From Streptomyces sp. LUP30 (lineage in GTDB: Bacteria > Actinomycetota > Actinomycetes > Streptomycetales > Streptomycetaceae), in assembly GCF_001746365.1 (NCBI RefSeq), contig NZ_MJAJ01000018.1, positions 1 through 64,000 on the forward strand: DNA of 64,000 nt. Reading direction: 5' to 3'. Below the pieces are notes generated by a model, which saw only the letters and a program-made list of their open reading frames with translations, was not told the origin of the DNA and searched no databases. Below are positions 55,009 to 63,426 of this stretch, in pieces; the first letter of the stretch is position 1; the number at the start of each line of letters is the position of its first letter. Position numbers and translations under genes: made by a program.

Positions 55009-55401
55009 ATGTCGACGGATCGTCAGATACGCGGCCGACTTCCGCGCTGCCGTGGCCGGCGCGTTGTTCCCGGACGCACCCCCGGGCTCGTCATCAGGCA
55101 CTACCGTCTCTCGTCATGCCGCGAAACCCTCGTCGAAGGAGAGACCGGCGGACCGCGGGGGACACTGGAACGACTCCGCCCGGAGCCGGCGGACCTGCTC
55201 CCCCAGCAGAACGACACCCGCATCACCGGCTTCCGCCTGTCCCTGTTCAAGAGCATGGGAAGCAGCCGCGGAAACGCCGAGTCCGGCTTCATCCGCAGTG
55301 TCGACGACGCGGTGCACCGCTTCCACAGCACGGTGGTGGTCCACCTGGACCGGCTGACGCCCCGACAGGCGCCGGCGAAGGAAAGCACCGGAACCCCCTG
55401 A
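55009..55401 (+). CDS. Hypothetical protein or gene remnant
   Basis: The 3' two-thirds (about 55160-55385) shows strong G/C third-position bias and natural composition (ITGFRLSLFKSMG, ESGFIRSVDDAVHRFHS), so it looks genuinely coding. The 5' part is less biased and the start is unclear, with ATG 55009 the best in-frame choice. It could be a truncated gene whose original start was lost. No family recognised. Confidence 0.4.
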   Translation: MSTDRQIRGRLPRCRGRRVVPGRTPGLVIRHYRLSSCRETLVEGETGGPRGTLERLRPEPADLLPQQNDTRITGFRLSLFKSMGSSRGNAESGFIRSVDDAVHRFHSTVVVHLDRLTPRQAPAKESTGTP

Positions 55402-55476
55402 CAACCTCCGACGGCGCCTGACAACCTGTGTCCCCACGGACGGCGTCAGCCGTGAGGCATCAGGGGGGAATCGGCG

Positions 55477-56019
55477 TTGTGGGAGCAGGTGCCGGCTCTG
55501 CTCGGCGTGGTGGTCGGAGCGGCGAGTTCATACGTGGCGACGAACATCGCGGAGCGGAACCGGTGGCGACGAGGCCGGGCCGAGCGATGGGACGTGAAGC
55601 GGCTGGACGCGTACGCGTCCTACGCCAACGTCCTCAAGCAGCAGTTGAGCATCGCGCAGCGCATGGGCGCCGCACGGGGCTTTCCGTACGCGGCGGACCC
55701 GCTGGACCCCGAAGCGGGCATGACACAGCTCGCGGAGAACGAGGTGCGGCGAGCGGCCGAGTGGGAGTCCGTACTCCTGATCGGAGACGCCGAGACGATC
55801 GGCGCGGCCCGTGCGTGGCACGAGGCGGTGTGGAACGTCGAGCTGTACGCGCGCGGCCTGAAGGACGATCACACGGGATGGACCAGAGCCGTGCGACAGG
55901 TGAGCCGAGCGCGCGACGCCTTCTACGCCCTGGCCCGACGCGATCTGGACATCGCGGGGCCGCCCCCGCCGTCGGGCAACTGGCCCCGGGCCTGGCAACA
56001 GGAGGACGAGCCCATCTGA
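55477..56019 (+). CDS. Hypothetical membrane-anchored protein
   Basis: This 180-residue protein has one N-terminal helix (VPALLGVVVGAASSYVATNIA) followed by a charged, helical cytoplasmic part (RWRRGRAERWDVKRLDAYASYANVLK). This is a layout common among uncharacterised Streptomyces proteins. The start is TTG 55477 with a run of six G about 9 bases upstream. No catalytic motif is visible. Confidence 0.7.
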   Translation: MWEQVPALLGVVVGAASSYVATNIAERNRWRRGRAERWDVKRLDAYASYANVLKQQLSIAQRMGAARGFPYAADPLDPEAGMTQLAENEVRRAAEWESVLLIGDAETIGAARAWHEAVWNVELYARGLKDDHTGWTRAVRQVSRARDAFYALARRDLDIAGPPPPSGNWPRAWQQEDEPI

Positions 56020-56142
56020 CGGAGGCCGCCCGGACCGGCCCGCGACCCCACCGCGGCAGCCCCGCAGCCGGGCCGGATGCGCGCGTCGAACCTCAGGCGG
56101 CCCGGGGCGGGTGGGTGCCGTCGTCGAACCGGTCGAGCACCG

Positions 56143-57120
56143 TCAGCGTTGACGTTGCGGGCCGTCTTCCGAATCGGTGCGGGGCCTTGAGCGGAAGGTC
56201 CGGCGGTAGGTGTCCGGAGGCACGCCGACCGTGCGGTTGAAGTGCCGACGCAGCGTCGTGGCGGTGCCCATGCCGGTGGCTGCCGCGACGGCGTCGATGA
56301 CGTCGTCGGTGGTCTCCAGCAGTTCCTGGGCGCGGCGGATCCGTTGTGTCAGCAGCCACTGCAGCGGGGTGGTGCCGGTGACCGCCCCGAAGTGGCGGCC
56401 GAGATTGCGCGAGCTCATCCGAGCCTGGCGTGCCAGGTCCTCCACGGTCAGCGGCTGGTCGAGACGTTCGATCGCCCAGGGGAACAACGCGGCGAGCGGG
56501 TGGTCGTCCCGAGTGGGCACCGGGGCGGCGACGAACTGCGCCTGGCCGCCCGCTCGGTGAGGCGGCACGACCAGGCGCCGGGCGACGACGTTGGCGACGG
56601 CCGAGCCGTGGTCGAGACGGACGAGGTGCAGGCACAGGTCCATCGCGGCGGCCTTGCCGGCTGACGTGAGCACACTGCCGTTGTCCACGTAGAGCACGTC
56701 CGGATCGACCTCCACTCGCGGGTAGCGGGCGGCCAGGGCCCCCGTGTGCGCCCAGTGCGTGGTCGCGCGCCTGCCGTCCAGCAGACCCGCGGCGGCCAGC
56801 ACGAACGCCCCCGTGCACAGGGAGGCCACGCGCGCACCCGCCTCATGGGCCGCACGCACCGCTCCGACGAGATCGGCGGGCGGATCCTCGTCGGTGTCCG
56901 CCCAGCCGGGGACGATCACGGTGTCGGCATGCCGGAGGCGGTCGAGCCCCTGGTCGGGCTCCAGCCCGAACCGGCCGAACTGCACGGCGCCCGACCCGCA
57001 GACTTCGACGTCGTACCAGGGGACGGCCACGCCGGCCGGAGCGGCGCCGAACACCTCGTACGCCATGGACAGTTCGAAGTGCAGCATGCCCTCGGTGACG
57101 GCCAGTGCGACAGTACCCAT
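56143..57120 (-). CDS. GlxA-family AraC-type transcriptional regulator
   Basis: This 325-residue protein has a DJ-1/PfpI-like N-terminal domain (nucleophile-elbow region ASLCTGAFVLAAAGLL) and a C-terminal AraC helix-turn-helix pair (TVEDLARQARMSSRNLGRHF and AVAAATGMGTATTLRRHF). ATG 57120 is 7 bases after a TACAGT -10 element. It is divergent from the oxidoreductase gene, across a 9-bp iteron-like repeat array, and probably controls it. Confidence 0.9.
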   Translation of the reverse strand: MGTVALAVTEGMLHFELSMAYEVFGAAPAGVAVPWYDVEVCGSGAVQFGRFGLEPDQGLDRLRHADTVIVPGWADTDEDPPADLVGAVRAAHEAGARVASLCTGAFVLAAAGLLDGRRATTHWAHTGALAARYPRVEVDPDVLYVDNGSVLTSAGKAAAMDLCLHLVRLDHGSAVANVVARRLVVPPHRAGGQAQFVAAPVPTRDDHPLAALFPWAIERLDQPLTVEDLARQARMSSRNLGRHFGAVTGTTPLQWLLTQRIRRAQELLETTDDVIDAVAAATGMGTATTLRRHFNRTVGVPPDTYRRTFRSRPRTDSEDGPQRQR

Positions 57121-57127
57121 GTCCGAA

Positions 57128-57141
57128 ACTGTACGGGGTAC
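57128..57141 (-). promoter_or_regulatory. -10 element and small dyad upstream of the glxA-like gene
   Basis: On the minus strand TACAGT (57128-57133) lies 7 bases before the ATG, suggesting a leaderless message. GTAC-GGG-GTAC (57131-57141) is an overlapping inverted repeat. The -35 is poor. Confidence 0.35.
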
Positions 57142-57196
57142 GTCGTTCCGGACACTCGCGGTCACGCGCCTGCCCCGCCAGGATGTTCGCAGCGGA

Positions 57197-57250
57197 TCAA
57201 GCACATCGAGCACATCAAGCACATCAAGCACGTCGAACACATCAAGCGGA
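57197..57250. repeat. 9-bp iteron-like tandem repeat, six units
   Basis: Six head-to-tail units of ATCAAGCAC (variants ATCGAGCAC, GTCGAACAC, ATCAAGCGG) fill the region between the divergent GlxA-like regulator and the oxidoreductase. They end 24 bp before the latter's ATG. A direct-repeat array in a divergent promoter could bind the AraC-type protein, though a 9-bp period is short of one helical turn. Confidence 0.85.
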
Positions 57251-57274
57251 TCATTCGAACGCGGGGGAGAAGCC

Positions 57275-58321
57275 ATGGGATCGGGACAGACGGTGACGGT
57301 GTTCGGCGCGTACGGACACACCGGGCGCTTCGTAGTGGCACAGCTGAGGGAGACCGGGTTCGTCCCGGTGCTCTCCGGACGGGACGCCGACAAGCTGCGG
57401 GCGCTGGCGGCGTCCGACCCAGGACTCGAGGTCCGTCCGGCGTCGATCGACGACCCCGCCTCGCTCGACCGTGCCCTGGACGGTGTCGACGCGGTGATCA
57501 ACTGCGCCGGGCCCTTCGCGATGACCGCCGCTCCCGTGATCGAGGCGGCACTGCGCGCCGGCCTCCCGTACGTCGATGTGGCGGCCGAGATCGAGGCCAA
57601 CCTCGACACGTTCACACACTTCGCGGACCGTGCCCACGCGGCAGGGGTGGTGATCGTCCCCGCGATGGCCTTCTACGGAGGCCTCGGCGATCTGCTGGCC
57701 ACCGCCGCGATGGGGGACTGGACGGCGGCCGACGAAGCGGACATCGCATACGGGCTGAGCAGTTGGCACCCCACCCCGGGGACCCGCACCGCGGGTGCGG
57801 TCTCCGGCGAGCGCCGAGGCGGCCGGCGTGTCCGTTACACGGACGGGCGGTTGGAGTACCACGACGACAAGCCGACTCTCCTGAAGTGGCCGTTCCCCGA
57901 GCCGATGGGCACCAGGGAGGTCATCGGGGAGTTCACGATGGCCGACGTGGTCACGATCCCCAGCCACCTCTCCATCCGCGAGGTGCGCACCCACATGACG
58001 ACCGAAGCGGCCAGAGACCTCTCGGCCCCGGACACACCGGCGCCGGCCCCGGCTGACGAGAACGGGCGCTCCGATCAGACCTTCCTCGTCGACGCCGTCG
58101 TGCGTTCCGGTGGCACCGAACGGCACGCCGTGGCGAGCGGCCGGGACATCTACGCCGTCAGCGCACCCCTCGCGGTGGAGGCGGTCCACCGCATCCTCAC
58201 CGGCCGCACCCGCACGATCGGGGTCGCCTCCGCGGGGGAAGCGTTCGACGCGCCCGACTTCCTCCGCGCGCTGTCCCCCCACATCTCCTTCGAACTGCGC
58301 CCGCAGCAGCCGGTCTCCTGA
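57275..58321 (+). CDS. Saccharopine dehydrogenase-like NAD(P)-binding oxidoreductase
   Basis: This 348-residue Rossmann-fold protein starts VTVFGAYGHTGRFV, with ASIDDPASLDRALDGVDAVINCAGPF following. That is the layout of saccharopine dehydrogenase-like or trans-acting enoyl reductase-like proteins. No substrate can be assigned. ATG 57275 has a GGGGGAGA site. Divergent from the GlxA-type regulator. Confidence 0.8.
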   Translation: MGSGQTVTVFGAYGHTGRFVVAQLRETGFVPVLSGRDADKLRALAASDPGLEVRPASIDDPASLDRALDGVDAVINCAGPFAMTAAPVIEAALRAGLPYVDVAAEIEANLDTFTHFADRAHAAGVVIVPAMAFYGGLGDLLATAAMGDWTAADEADIAYGLSSWHPTPGTRTAGAVSGERRGGRRVRYTDGRLEYHDDKPTLLKWPFPEPMGTREVIGEFTMADVVTIPSHLSIREVRTHMTTEAARDLSAPDTPAPAPADENGRSDQTFLVDAVVRSGGTERHAVASGRDIYAVSAPLAVEAVHRILTGRTRTIGVASAGEAFDAPDFLRALSPHISFELRPQQPVS

Positions 58322-58436
58322 CCGTCGGAGCGGGCCCCGCGTCCTACGCCGCGGTGGTGGTGTCGGCGGGGACGTCGCCGGACACCCGCTCTCCCCGCTG
58401 TGGTGGCGGGCTCCGCGGGAGCGAACGGCCCTTCTC

Positions 58437-58472
58437 GTTGTTCCGGGTGTTGTTCCGGTTGTCGTTCCGGGC
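58437..58472. repeat. 12-bp tandem repeat, three units
   Basis: GTTGTTCCGGGT, GTTGTTCCGGTT and GTCGTTCCGGGC lie end to end just after the stop of the PLP enzyme gene (58478), in the gap between convergent genes. Confidence 0.75.
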
Positions 58473-58477
58473 GGGTG

Positions 58478-59800
58478 TCAGTGGCCGGTTCGCGCGAGGA
58501 CGTCGGCGAGGGTCTCGGCCTGTCGGAGGGGCCTGAAGCGGACGTGGCCGTCGGGATCGACGCGTACTCCGTGGACGGCGGGGTCGGGCAGGCTGTTGTA
58601 GTGGAAGGGGGTGGAGGAGTAGTACGCGCCGGTGTCCAGGAGAGCGACGATGTCGCCCGGGGCTAGCAGGGGCAGCGGGCGGGCCTCGGCGAGCAGGTCG
58701 CCGGCGAAGCAGCAGGGGCCCGCGATGTCCTGGGGCACGGGTTCGCCCCGCTTCAGGATCCCGTCGGGGCCGTGTGCGGTGAGGCGCAGGGGCCAGGCAG
58801 TCGGCATGAACACGGTCCGGGTGGCGACCTGGGCGCCGGCGTGGGTGATCGCGATCGGGCGTCCACCGGAGACCTTGGTGTATTCCACGCAGGCGGCGGT
58901 GAAGCCGTTCTTGGCCAGCAGGGATCGTCCGAACTCGGTGACGATCCGGTATTCGCCGGTGAACAGGGCCGGGGCATGGGTCCGCAGAGCGGTGACGTAG
59001 TCGTCGAAGCCGGGGGTCGTCTCGTCGTCGGCGAAGTTGACGGGGAGTCCGCCGCCGATGTCGATGCCGATCACCTGGCGTCGGCCACAGGTCGAGTTGA
59101 CCTCGTCGGCGAAGGCCACGGCCTTCGCGATGCCCTGGGCGATCAGTTCGAGCGGGCAGCCCTGCGATCCGACGTGCGCGTGGACCCAGGTCAGCCACGG
59201 CCGGTCACGATAGGCGGCAAGGAGCCGCTGCCGATTGCCGTCGTCCTCCAGAGCGATGCCGAATTTCGAGGTCGCGGTGGCCGTGCTCATCTCCGCGATT
59301 CCACCGCCACCGACCTGGGGATTGAGGCGGACGCCGAGCCGGGAGGCGGGGGCGGACTCGGAGGTGGCTGCGGGGGCCTCCGCGAGGATCTCGTCGATGC
59401 GGGCGAGTTCCTGGAAATTGTCCGCGTTGACCGCGACGCCCAGTTCAAGGGCCTGGCGAAGGTCGGAGCGGGTCTTCGCGGGGGAGTCGTAGACGATCTG
59501 TTCCGGCGCGAAGCCGGCGGCCAGCGCCTGCGCGAGCTCTCCCGGACTGGCCACCTCGCAGCCCATGCCGAGGCTGCGCAACTCCGCCAGCACCGGCACC
59601 AGACAGTTCGCCTTCGCCGCGAAGGTGTGCAGGACGTTCACCGACTCCGGAAACGCCCTGTGCAGCGCCGCGACACTCGCCGCGACGCCGTCGAGGTCGA
59701 CGAAGGCGGCCAGGGCCGCGCTGTCGGGGTCGACGAGACGATCCCGCACGGCCGCACGCAGGATGCGTTCGCGTCGCTCGCCTGCTGGGGAGTTCGTCAT
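58478..59800 (-). CDS. Y4yA-family PLP-dependent enzyme (fold-type III decarboxylase-like)
   Basis: This 440-residue protein has the alanine racemase/decarboxylase fold: Schiff-base Lys63 in FAAKAN, HVGSQG, the phosphate-binding GIDIGGGLPVNF, EFGRSL, and a PCCFAGD active-site Cys/Asp loop near the C-terminus. It matches the Y4yA branch, which is related to diaminopimelate and ornithine decarboxylases but has no settled reaction. ATG 59800 overlaps the stop of the amidotransferase gene. It is last in a transport and catabolism operon, so it probably decarboxylates the imported or deglutamylated amino acid. Confidence 0.82.
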   Translation of the reverse strand: MTNSPAGERRERILRAAVRDRLVDPDSAALAAFVDLDGVAASVAALHRAFPESVNVLHTFAAKANCLVPVLAELRSLGMGCEVASPGELAQALAAGFAPEQIVYDSPAKTRSDLRQALELGVAVNADNFQELARIDEILAEAPAATSESAPASRLGVRLNPQVGGGGIAEMSTATATSKFGIALEDDGNRQRLLAAYRDRPWLTWVHAHVGSQGCPLELIAQGIAKAVAFADEVNSTCGRRQVIGIDIGGGLPVNFADDETTPGFDDYVTALRTHAPALFTGEYRIVTEFGRSLLAKNGFTAACVEYTKVSGGRPIAITHAGAQVATRTVFMPTAWPLRLTAHGPDGILKRGEPVPQDIAGPCCFAGDLLAEARPLPLLAPGDIVALLDTGAYYSSTPFHYNSLPDPAVHGVRVDPDGHVRFRPLRQAETLADVLARTGH

Positions 59801-60558
59801 GCGGAAACGGTCCTTTCCTGGTCGCGATCAGCCGCGTAGCGGGCAGACCACGAGATGAAATCCTCGAAGAGCCGGCGGTGGGCAGGTCGGCTGGTCAGCT
59901 CCTCCGGGTGGTACTGGACGCCGATGATCCACCGGTCGGGGTCGGCCGACTCGACGGCTTCCACGACGCCGTCCTCGGCCCTGCCGACCACTCGTAGGGC
60001 CGGTGCGGGCCTGGCGACGGCTTGATGGTGCAGGCTGTTGACCCGGAGCAGTCGTGCTCCGGACAGTCCGGCGAGGCGGGAGCCGTCTTCGAGCCGGAGT
60101 TCATGCGCTTCCGCGTCCAGAGGAAGGCCCGGCAGGTGGGAGACGTCGCCCGGCTCCAGGTGCTGGATCAGGCTGCCGCCCAGGGCGACGTTGAGGATCT
60201 GGCAGCCGCGGCAGATGCCGAGTACGGGCATTCCCAGGCGGACCGCGCGGTGAATGGCGGCGATCTCCAGTGCGTCGAGGTCCGCGTCGATGACCGTCTC
60301 GGGCCGCGGGTCCTCCCCGAATCGGCCGGGGTGAGGGTCGGGCGCACCGATTCCGCCGGGCAGCAGCAGGCCGTCGACGCGTTCCATCACGTACCGGACG
60401 GCGGCGACGTCGATTCCGGGCACGACGACGAGGGGTACGGCGCCCGCATCGGTCAGCACCCGTACGTAGCTCTCCGTCAGTCTCAGGACGGACGGACGTT
60501 CGGGCAGGTCCCGGCCGACCGTCACCGCGATCAAGGGCCGATGGACATTGTCAGACAC
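59797..60558 (-). CDS. PuuD-like class I glutamine amidotransferase (gamma-glutamyl hydrolase)
   Basis: This 253-residue protein has the class I amidotransferase triad: Cys116 in LGICRGCQ, and His217 and Glu219 in VQYHPEE. PuuD-type enzymes hydrolyse gamma-glutamyl-GABA and related gamma-glutamyl conjugates. GTG 60558 is chosen; an ATG at 60640 would translate through the octanucleotide repeat and is less likely. The stop overlaps the start of the PLP enzyme gene (ATGA). Confidence 0.85.
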   Translation of the reverse strand: MSDNVHRPLIAVTVGRDLPERPSVLRLTESYVRVLTDAGAVPLVVVPGIDVAAVRYVMERVDGLLLPGGIGAPDPHPGRFGEDPRPETVIDADLDALEIAAIHRAVRLGMPVLGICRGCQILNVALGGSLIQHLEPGDVSHLPGLPLDAEAHELRLEDGSRLAGLSGARLLRVNSLHHQAVARPAPALRVVGRAEDGVVEAVESADPDRWIIGVQYHPEELTSRPAHRRLFEDFISWSARYAADRDQERTVSA

Positions 60559-60572
60559 AGAGTTCTTGCCTC

Positions 60573-60628
60573 TCGTCGGGGCGTCGGGGCGTCGGGGCGT
60601 CGGGGCGTCGGGGCGTCGGGTCGTCGGG
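60573..60628. repeat. 8-bp tandem repeat, seven units, inside an operon junction
   Basis: Seven head-to-tail units of GCGTCGGG (the first and last begin with T) lie in the 88-bp gap between the ABC ATPase stop and the amidotransferase start. Five central units are identical. Unit number can change by slippage, and because 8 is not a multiple of three any translation through it would shift frame. Confidence 0.95.
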
Positions 60629-60646
60629 GCGGCACGCATGATCGAT

Positions 60647-61423
60647 CTACAGGACGCTGTCCAGGAATGCTTTCGTGCGCTCGTGCCGCGGATCGTCGAT
60701 GACACGGGACGGCGCGCCGGACTCGACGACGATGCCGTCGTCCATGAAGACCACCTGGTCCGCCACCTCGCGGGCGAAGCCGATCTCATGGGTGACGACG
60801 ATCATCGTCATTCCGCTCCTCGCGAGGTCGCGCATCACGCTCAGCACGTCACCGACGAGTTCGGGGTCCAGCGCGGAGGTCGGCTCGTCGAACAGCATCA
60901 GCTTCGGTTCCATGGCAAGCGCGCGTGCGATGGCGACCCTTTGCTGCTGACCTCCTGACAGATGGGCCGGATAGGCGCCGGCGTGGTCGGTGAGGCCGAC
61001 CCGCCGCAGCAGTTCCATGCCGCGCGACCGGGCGTCCGCGCGGCTGTGGTGGGCCACTCCGATCGGGGCCTCGGTGATGTTCCCCAGGGCCGTGAGGTGC
61101 GGGAACAGGTTGAACCGCTGGAAGACCATGCCGATGCCGCGGCGCTGAGCCGCGATCTGCTTGGGCTTCAGCTCCCTGGCACGCCCCGTGCGGGAGGAGT
61201 GTTCCTCGTAGCCCATCAACTCGCCGTCGACATGGATACGGCCGCCGTCGACCTTCTCCAGGTGGTTGATGCAGCGCAGGAAGGTCGACTTGCCCGAGCC
61301 CGACGGCCCGAGCAGACACCTCACCTCCCCGCGCCGGACTTCGAGGTCGATGCCCTTGAGCACCTGGTGCGCGCCGAAGTGTTTGCGTACGTTCCTGGCC
61401 TCGACCAACGGGCTCGGGGTCAT
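60647..61423 (-). CDS. Polar amino acid ABC transporter ATP-binding protein
   Basis: This 258-residue ABC ATPase has Walker A GPSGSGKS at 39-46, Q loop FQRFNLFPH, signature LSGGQQQR from 155 and Walker B LMLFDE at 175-180. It is most like the GlnQ/HisP group. ATG 61423 overlaps the permease stop (ATGA). Confidence 0.95.
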   Translation of the reverse strand: MTPSPLVEARNVRKHFGAHQVLKGIDLEVRRGEVRCLLGPSGSGKSTFLRCINHLEKVDGGRIHVDGELMGYEEHSSRTGRARELKPKQIAAQRRGIGMVFQRFNLFPHLTALGNITEAPIGVAHHSRADARSRGMELLRRVGLTDHAGAYPAHLSGGQQQRVAIARALAMEPKLMLFDEPTSALDPELVGDVLSVMRDLARSGMTMIVVTHEIGFAREVADQVVFMDDGIVVESGAPSRVIDDPRHERTKAFLDSVL

Positions 61424-62403
61424 GAGTCCGCCTCCGTCCTGGCGTTCCGGGGATGGGTGTGGGCGGCCTGTGCGACGCGGGTCCGGAGCCGCGTGGCCGT
61501 GTGCCGGGCCTGCTGCCAAGGCGTGGTGGGCAGGCCGCGGCCCGCACCGCGGCCGTAACGGCGTTCGAGGTAGTACTGAGGTACGGACAGCACCGAGGTG
61601 AGGACCAGGTACCAGGCGCTCGCGACGATCAGCAGCTCGACCTGGCTGAGGTTCTGCGCGGAGATCCAGCTCGCTCGCGTGTAGAGCTCCGGCACCGCGA
61701 TCAGCTGGAGCAGGGCGGTGTTCTTGAGCATCGAGATCGTCTCGTTGCCCATCGGCGGGATGATCACCCGCATCGCCTGGGGCACGATGACGCGCCGCAG
61801 CGTGTATGCCGGTGACATGCCCAGCGAGTGGGCTGCTTCGACCTGGCCGTGGTCGACGGAGAGCAGACCCGCGCGGACGATCTCGGAGGCGTAGGCGGCT
61901 TCGTTCATCCCGAGCGCCAACAGGCCGGCGACGAACGGGGTCACGATCGTATTGGTGTTCGCGGAGAAGAAGTGGATCGAGGTGAACGGGACACCGAGGC
62001 TGATTCTTTCGTACAGCAGGCCGAGGTAGCCCCAGAAGACGATCTGGACGAGCAGCGGGGTACCCCGGAAGAACCATGTGTAGCCCCAGGAGACCACGCG
62101 CAGCACCGGGTTCGCGGAGAGCCGCATCACGGCGAGCGCGACGGCGAGGGCAGTCGCCAGCAGCATCGAGCAGGCGGTGAGGCCCACCGTGAGCAGGACG
62201 CCTTGGAGGATCCGCCCGTCGAAGAGGAAGTCGGCGACGGTGGCGTGGTCGATGTTCCGGTTGCTCCACAGGGAGAGCACCCACCCCGCGCACAGGGCGC
62301 CCAGAGCGGCTGCGGCGATCCAACGCCCCGGGTGGCTCCGGGGCTCCGCGACCACGTCGTCCGCCCCGGCGGTGGACTTCTTGATCATGTCCGTGGCGGT
62401 CAT
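61420..62403 (-). CDS. Polar amino acid ABC transporter permease
   Basis: This 327-residue permease of the HisMQ type has a first helix at AAALGALCAGWVLSLW, then LLTVGLTACSMLLATALAVALA and the EAA loop region (EAAHSLGMSPAYTLRRVIVPQAM). The C-terminal 50 residues are a basic cytoplasmic tail. ATG 62403 overlaps the binding-protein stop (ATGA), giving balanced synthesis. Confidence 0.94.
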   Translation of the reverse strand: MTATDMIKKSTAGADDVVAEPRSHPGRWIAAAALGALCAGWVLSLWSNRNIDHATVADFLFDGRILQGVLLTVGLTACSMLLATALAVALAVMRLSANPVLRVVSWGYTWFFRGTPLLVQIVFWGYLGLLYERISLGVPFTSIHFFSANTNTIVTPFVAGLLALGMNEAAYASEIVRAGLLSVDHGQVEAAHSLGMSPAYTLRRVIVPQAMRVIIPPMGNETISMLKNTALLQLIAVPELYTRASWISAQNLSQVELLIVASAWYLVLTSVLSVPQYYLERRYGRGAGRGLPTTPWQQARHTATRLRTRVAQAAHTHPRNARTEADS

Positions 62404-63317
62404 CCGGCGTTGATCTCCGCAGCCGTGACGCCGTACGCCGACAGGCCGTACTTCGTCAGGATCCTGCCGTACGTGCCGTCCTTGATGACCGAGGTCAGCG
62501 CCGCCTGGAGGGCCAGGACGAGATCGTGGTCCTTGCGGAGAACTCCGATGCCGGTGAAGACCGGCGTGTAGCCGGTGGGGTGGGCCGCGTCGTGGACGAC
62601 CTCGAACTGTCTGCCGTCGCCGGCCGTCCGTGCGGTGTACTCGGCGACCGCGGCGTCGAGGACGTCGGCGGTGCCCTTGCCCGCGCGGACGGCGACCAGG
62701 GAGTCACCCTCGGTGGGCAGTTCGACCACGGTGATCGGCTTCTTGCCGGTGGCCTCGCAGCTCGGGGCCTGCGCCCTCATGAGGTCGGCCTGCGTGGTGG
62801 CCTTGGCGACCGTGACGGACCTGCCACAGAGGTCCAGCACGCCGCGGATCTTCTCGGGGTTGCCCTTCCTGACGACGATGTCCATGCCGGCGTGGAAGTA
62901 GTCGACGAAGTACAGGCTCCTCCGCCGTGCCGGGGTGTCGTTCATCCCGTACATGATGATCTGGTGCTTGCCGGACTGGAGCGACGGGATGATGCTGTCG
63001 AACGCCTGGTTGGCGAAGGTGAAGGGGACGCCGAGCTTGGCTCCGAGCGCCTGCCCCAGGTCGTAGTCGAATCCGGTGAACTTCTGCTGCAAGTCGAGCA
63101 TTTCCATGGGCGCGTAGACGCCGCTGGCCACGTTGATCCCGCTCTTGAAGCGTGCGGGCAGCAGCTTCGCGACCGCCGCGTCGGCGGCGACCGGCACGGC
63201 GACCGCCTTGCCTCCGTCCGTCGCTGAGCCGTCGGCCGCGCCCCCGCCGCCACAGGCGGTGAGGAGCACGGCCATGGTCGTCGCGGCAACGGCAGCGACG
63301 AGACGAGTTCGGGCCAT
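62400..63317 (-). CDS. Amino acid ABC transporter substrate-binding lipoprotein
   Basis: This 305-residue protein has a signal sequence and lipobox LLTAC (Cys22). The family-3 solute-binding domain has MEMLDLQQKFTGFDYDLGQALG near the N-terminus and RGVLDLCGRSVTVAKATTQ in the second lobe. ATG 63317 is chosen because GGAG lies 7 bases upstream; an ATG 12 bases earlier is possible. First gene of the five-gene operon; the substrate is probably a polar or gamma-glutamylated amino acid. Confidence 0.93.
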   Translation of the reverse strand: MARTRLVAAVAATTMAVLLTACGGGGAADGSATDGGKAVAVPVAADAAVAKLLPARFKSGINVASGVYAPMEMLDLQQKFTGFDYDLGQALGAKLGVPFTFANQAFDSIIPSLQSGKHQIIMYGMNDTPARRRSLYFVDYFHAGMDIVVRKGNPEKIRGVLDLCGRSVTVAKATTQADLMRAQAPSCEATGKKPITVVELPTEGDSLVAVRAGKGTADVLDAAVAEYTARTAGDGRQFEVVHDAAHPTGYTPVFTGIGVLRKDHDLVLALQAALTSVIKDGTYGRILTKYGLSAYGVTAAEINAG

Positions 63318-63352
63318 GTGCGTCTCCATTCGGTCGGTCGGACGTGTGGTCC

Positions 63353-63420
63353 GGTGCGGGGTATTGCGGCGATTCTGTATTCCGCCCGCACCAGGGGTCC
63401 TGGTCCGAACGGTCTAGGAT
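63353..63420. promoter_or_regulatory. Divergent regulatory region with two dyads and a pucR -10
   Basis: GGTGCGGG (63353-63360) pairs with CCCGCACC (63385-63392) over 24 bases, and ACCAGG-GGT-CCTGGT (63390-63404) is a perfect 6-3-6 inverted repeat. TAGGAT (63415-63420) is a -10 element six bases before the regulator's ATG, the geometry of a leaderless start. The dyads are good candidates for PucR-type control of both genes. Confidence 0.5.
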
Positions 63421-63426
63421 CTGGCC

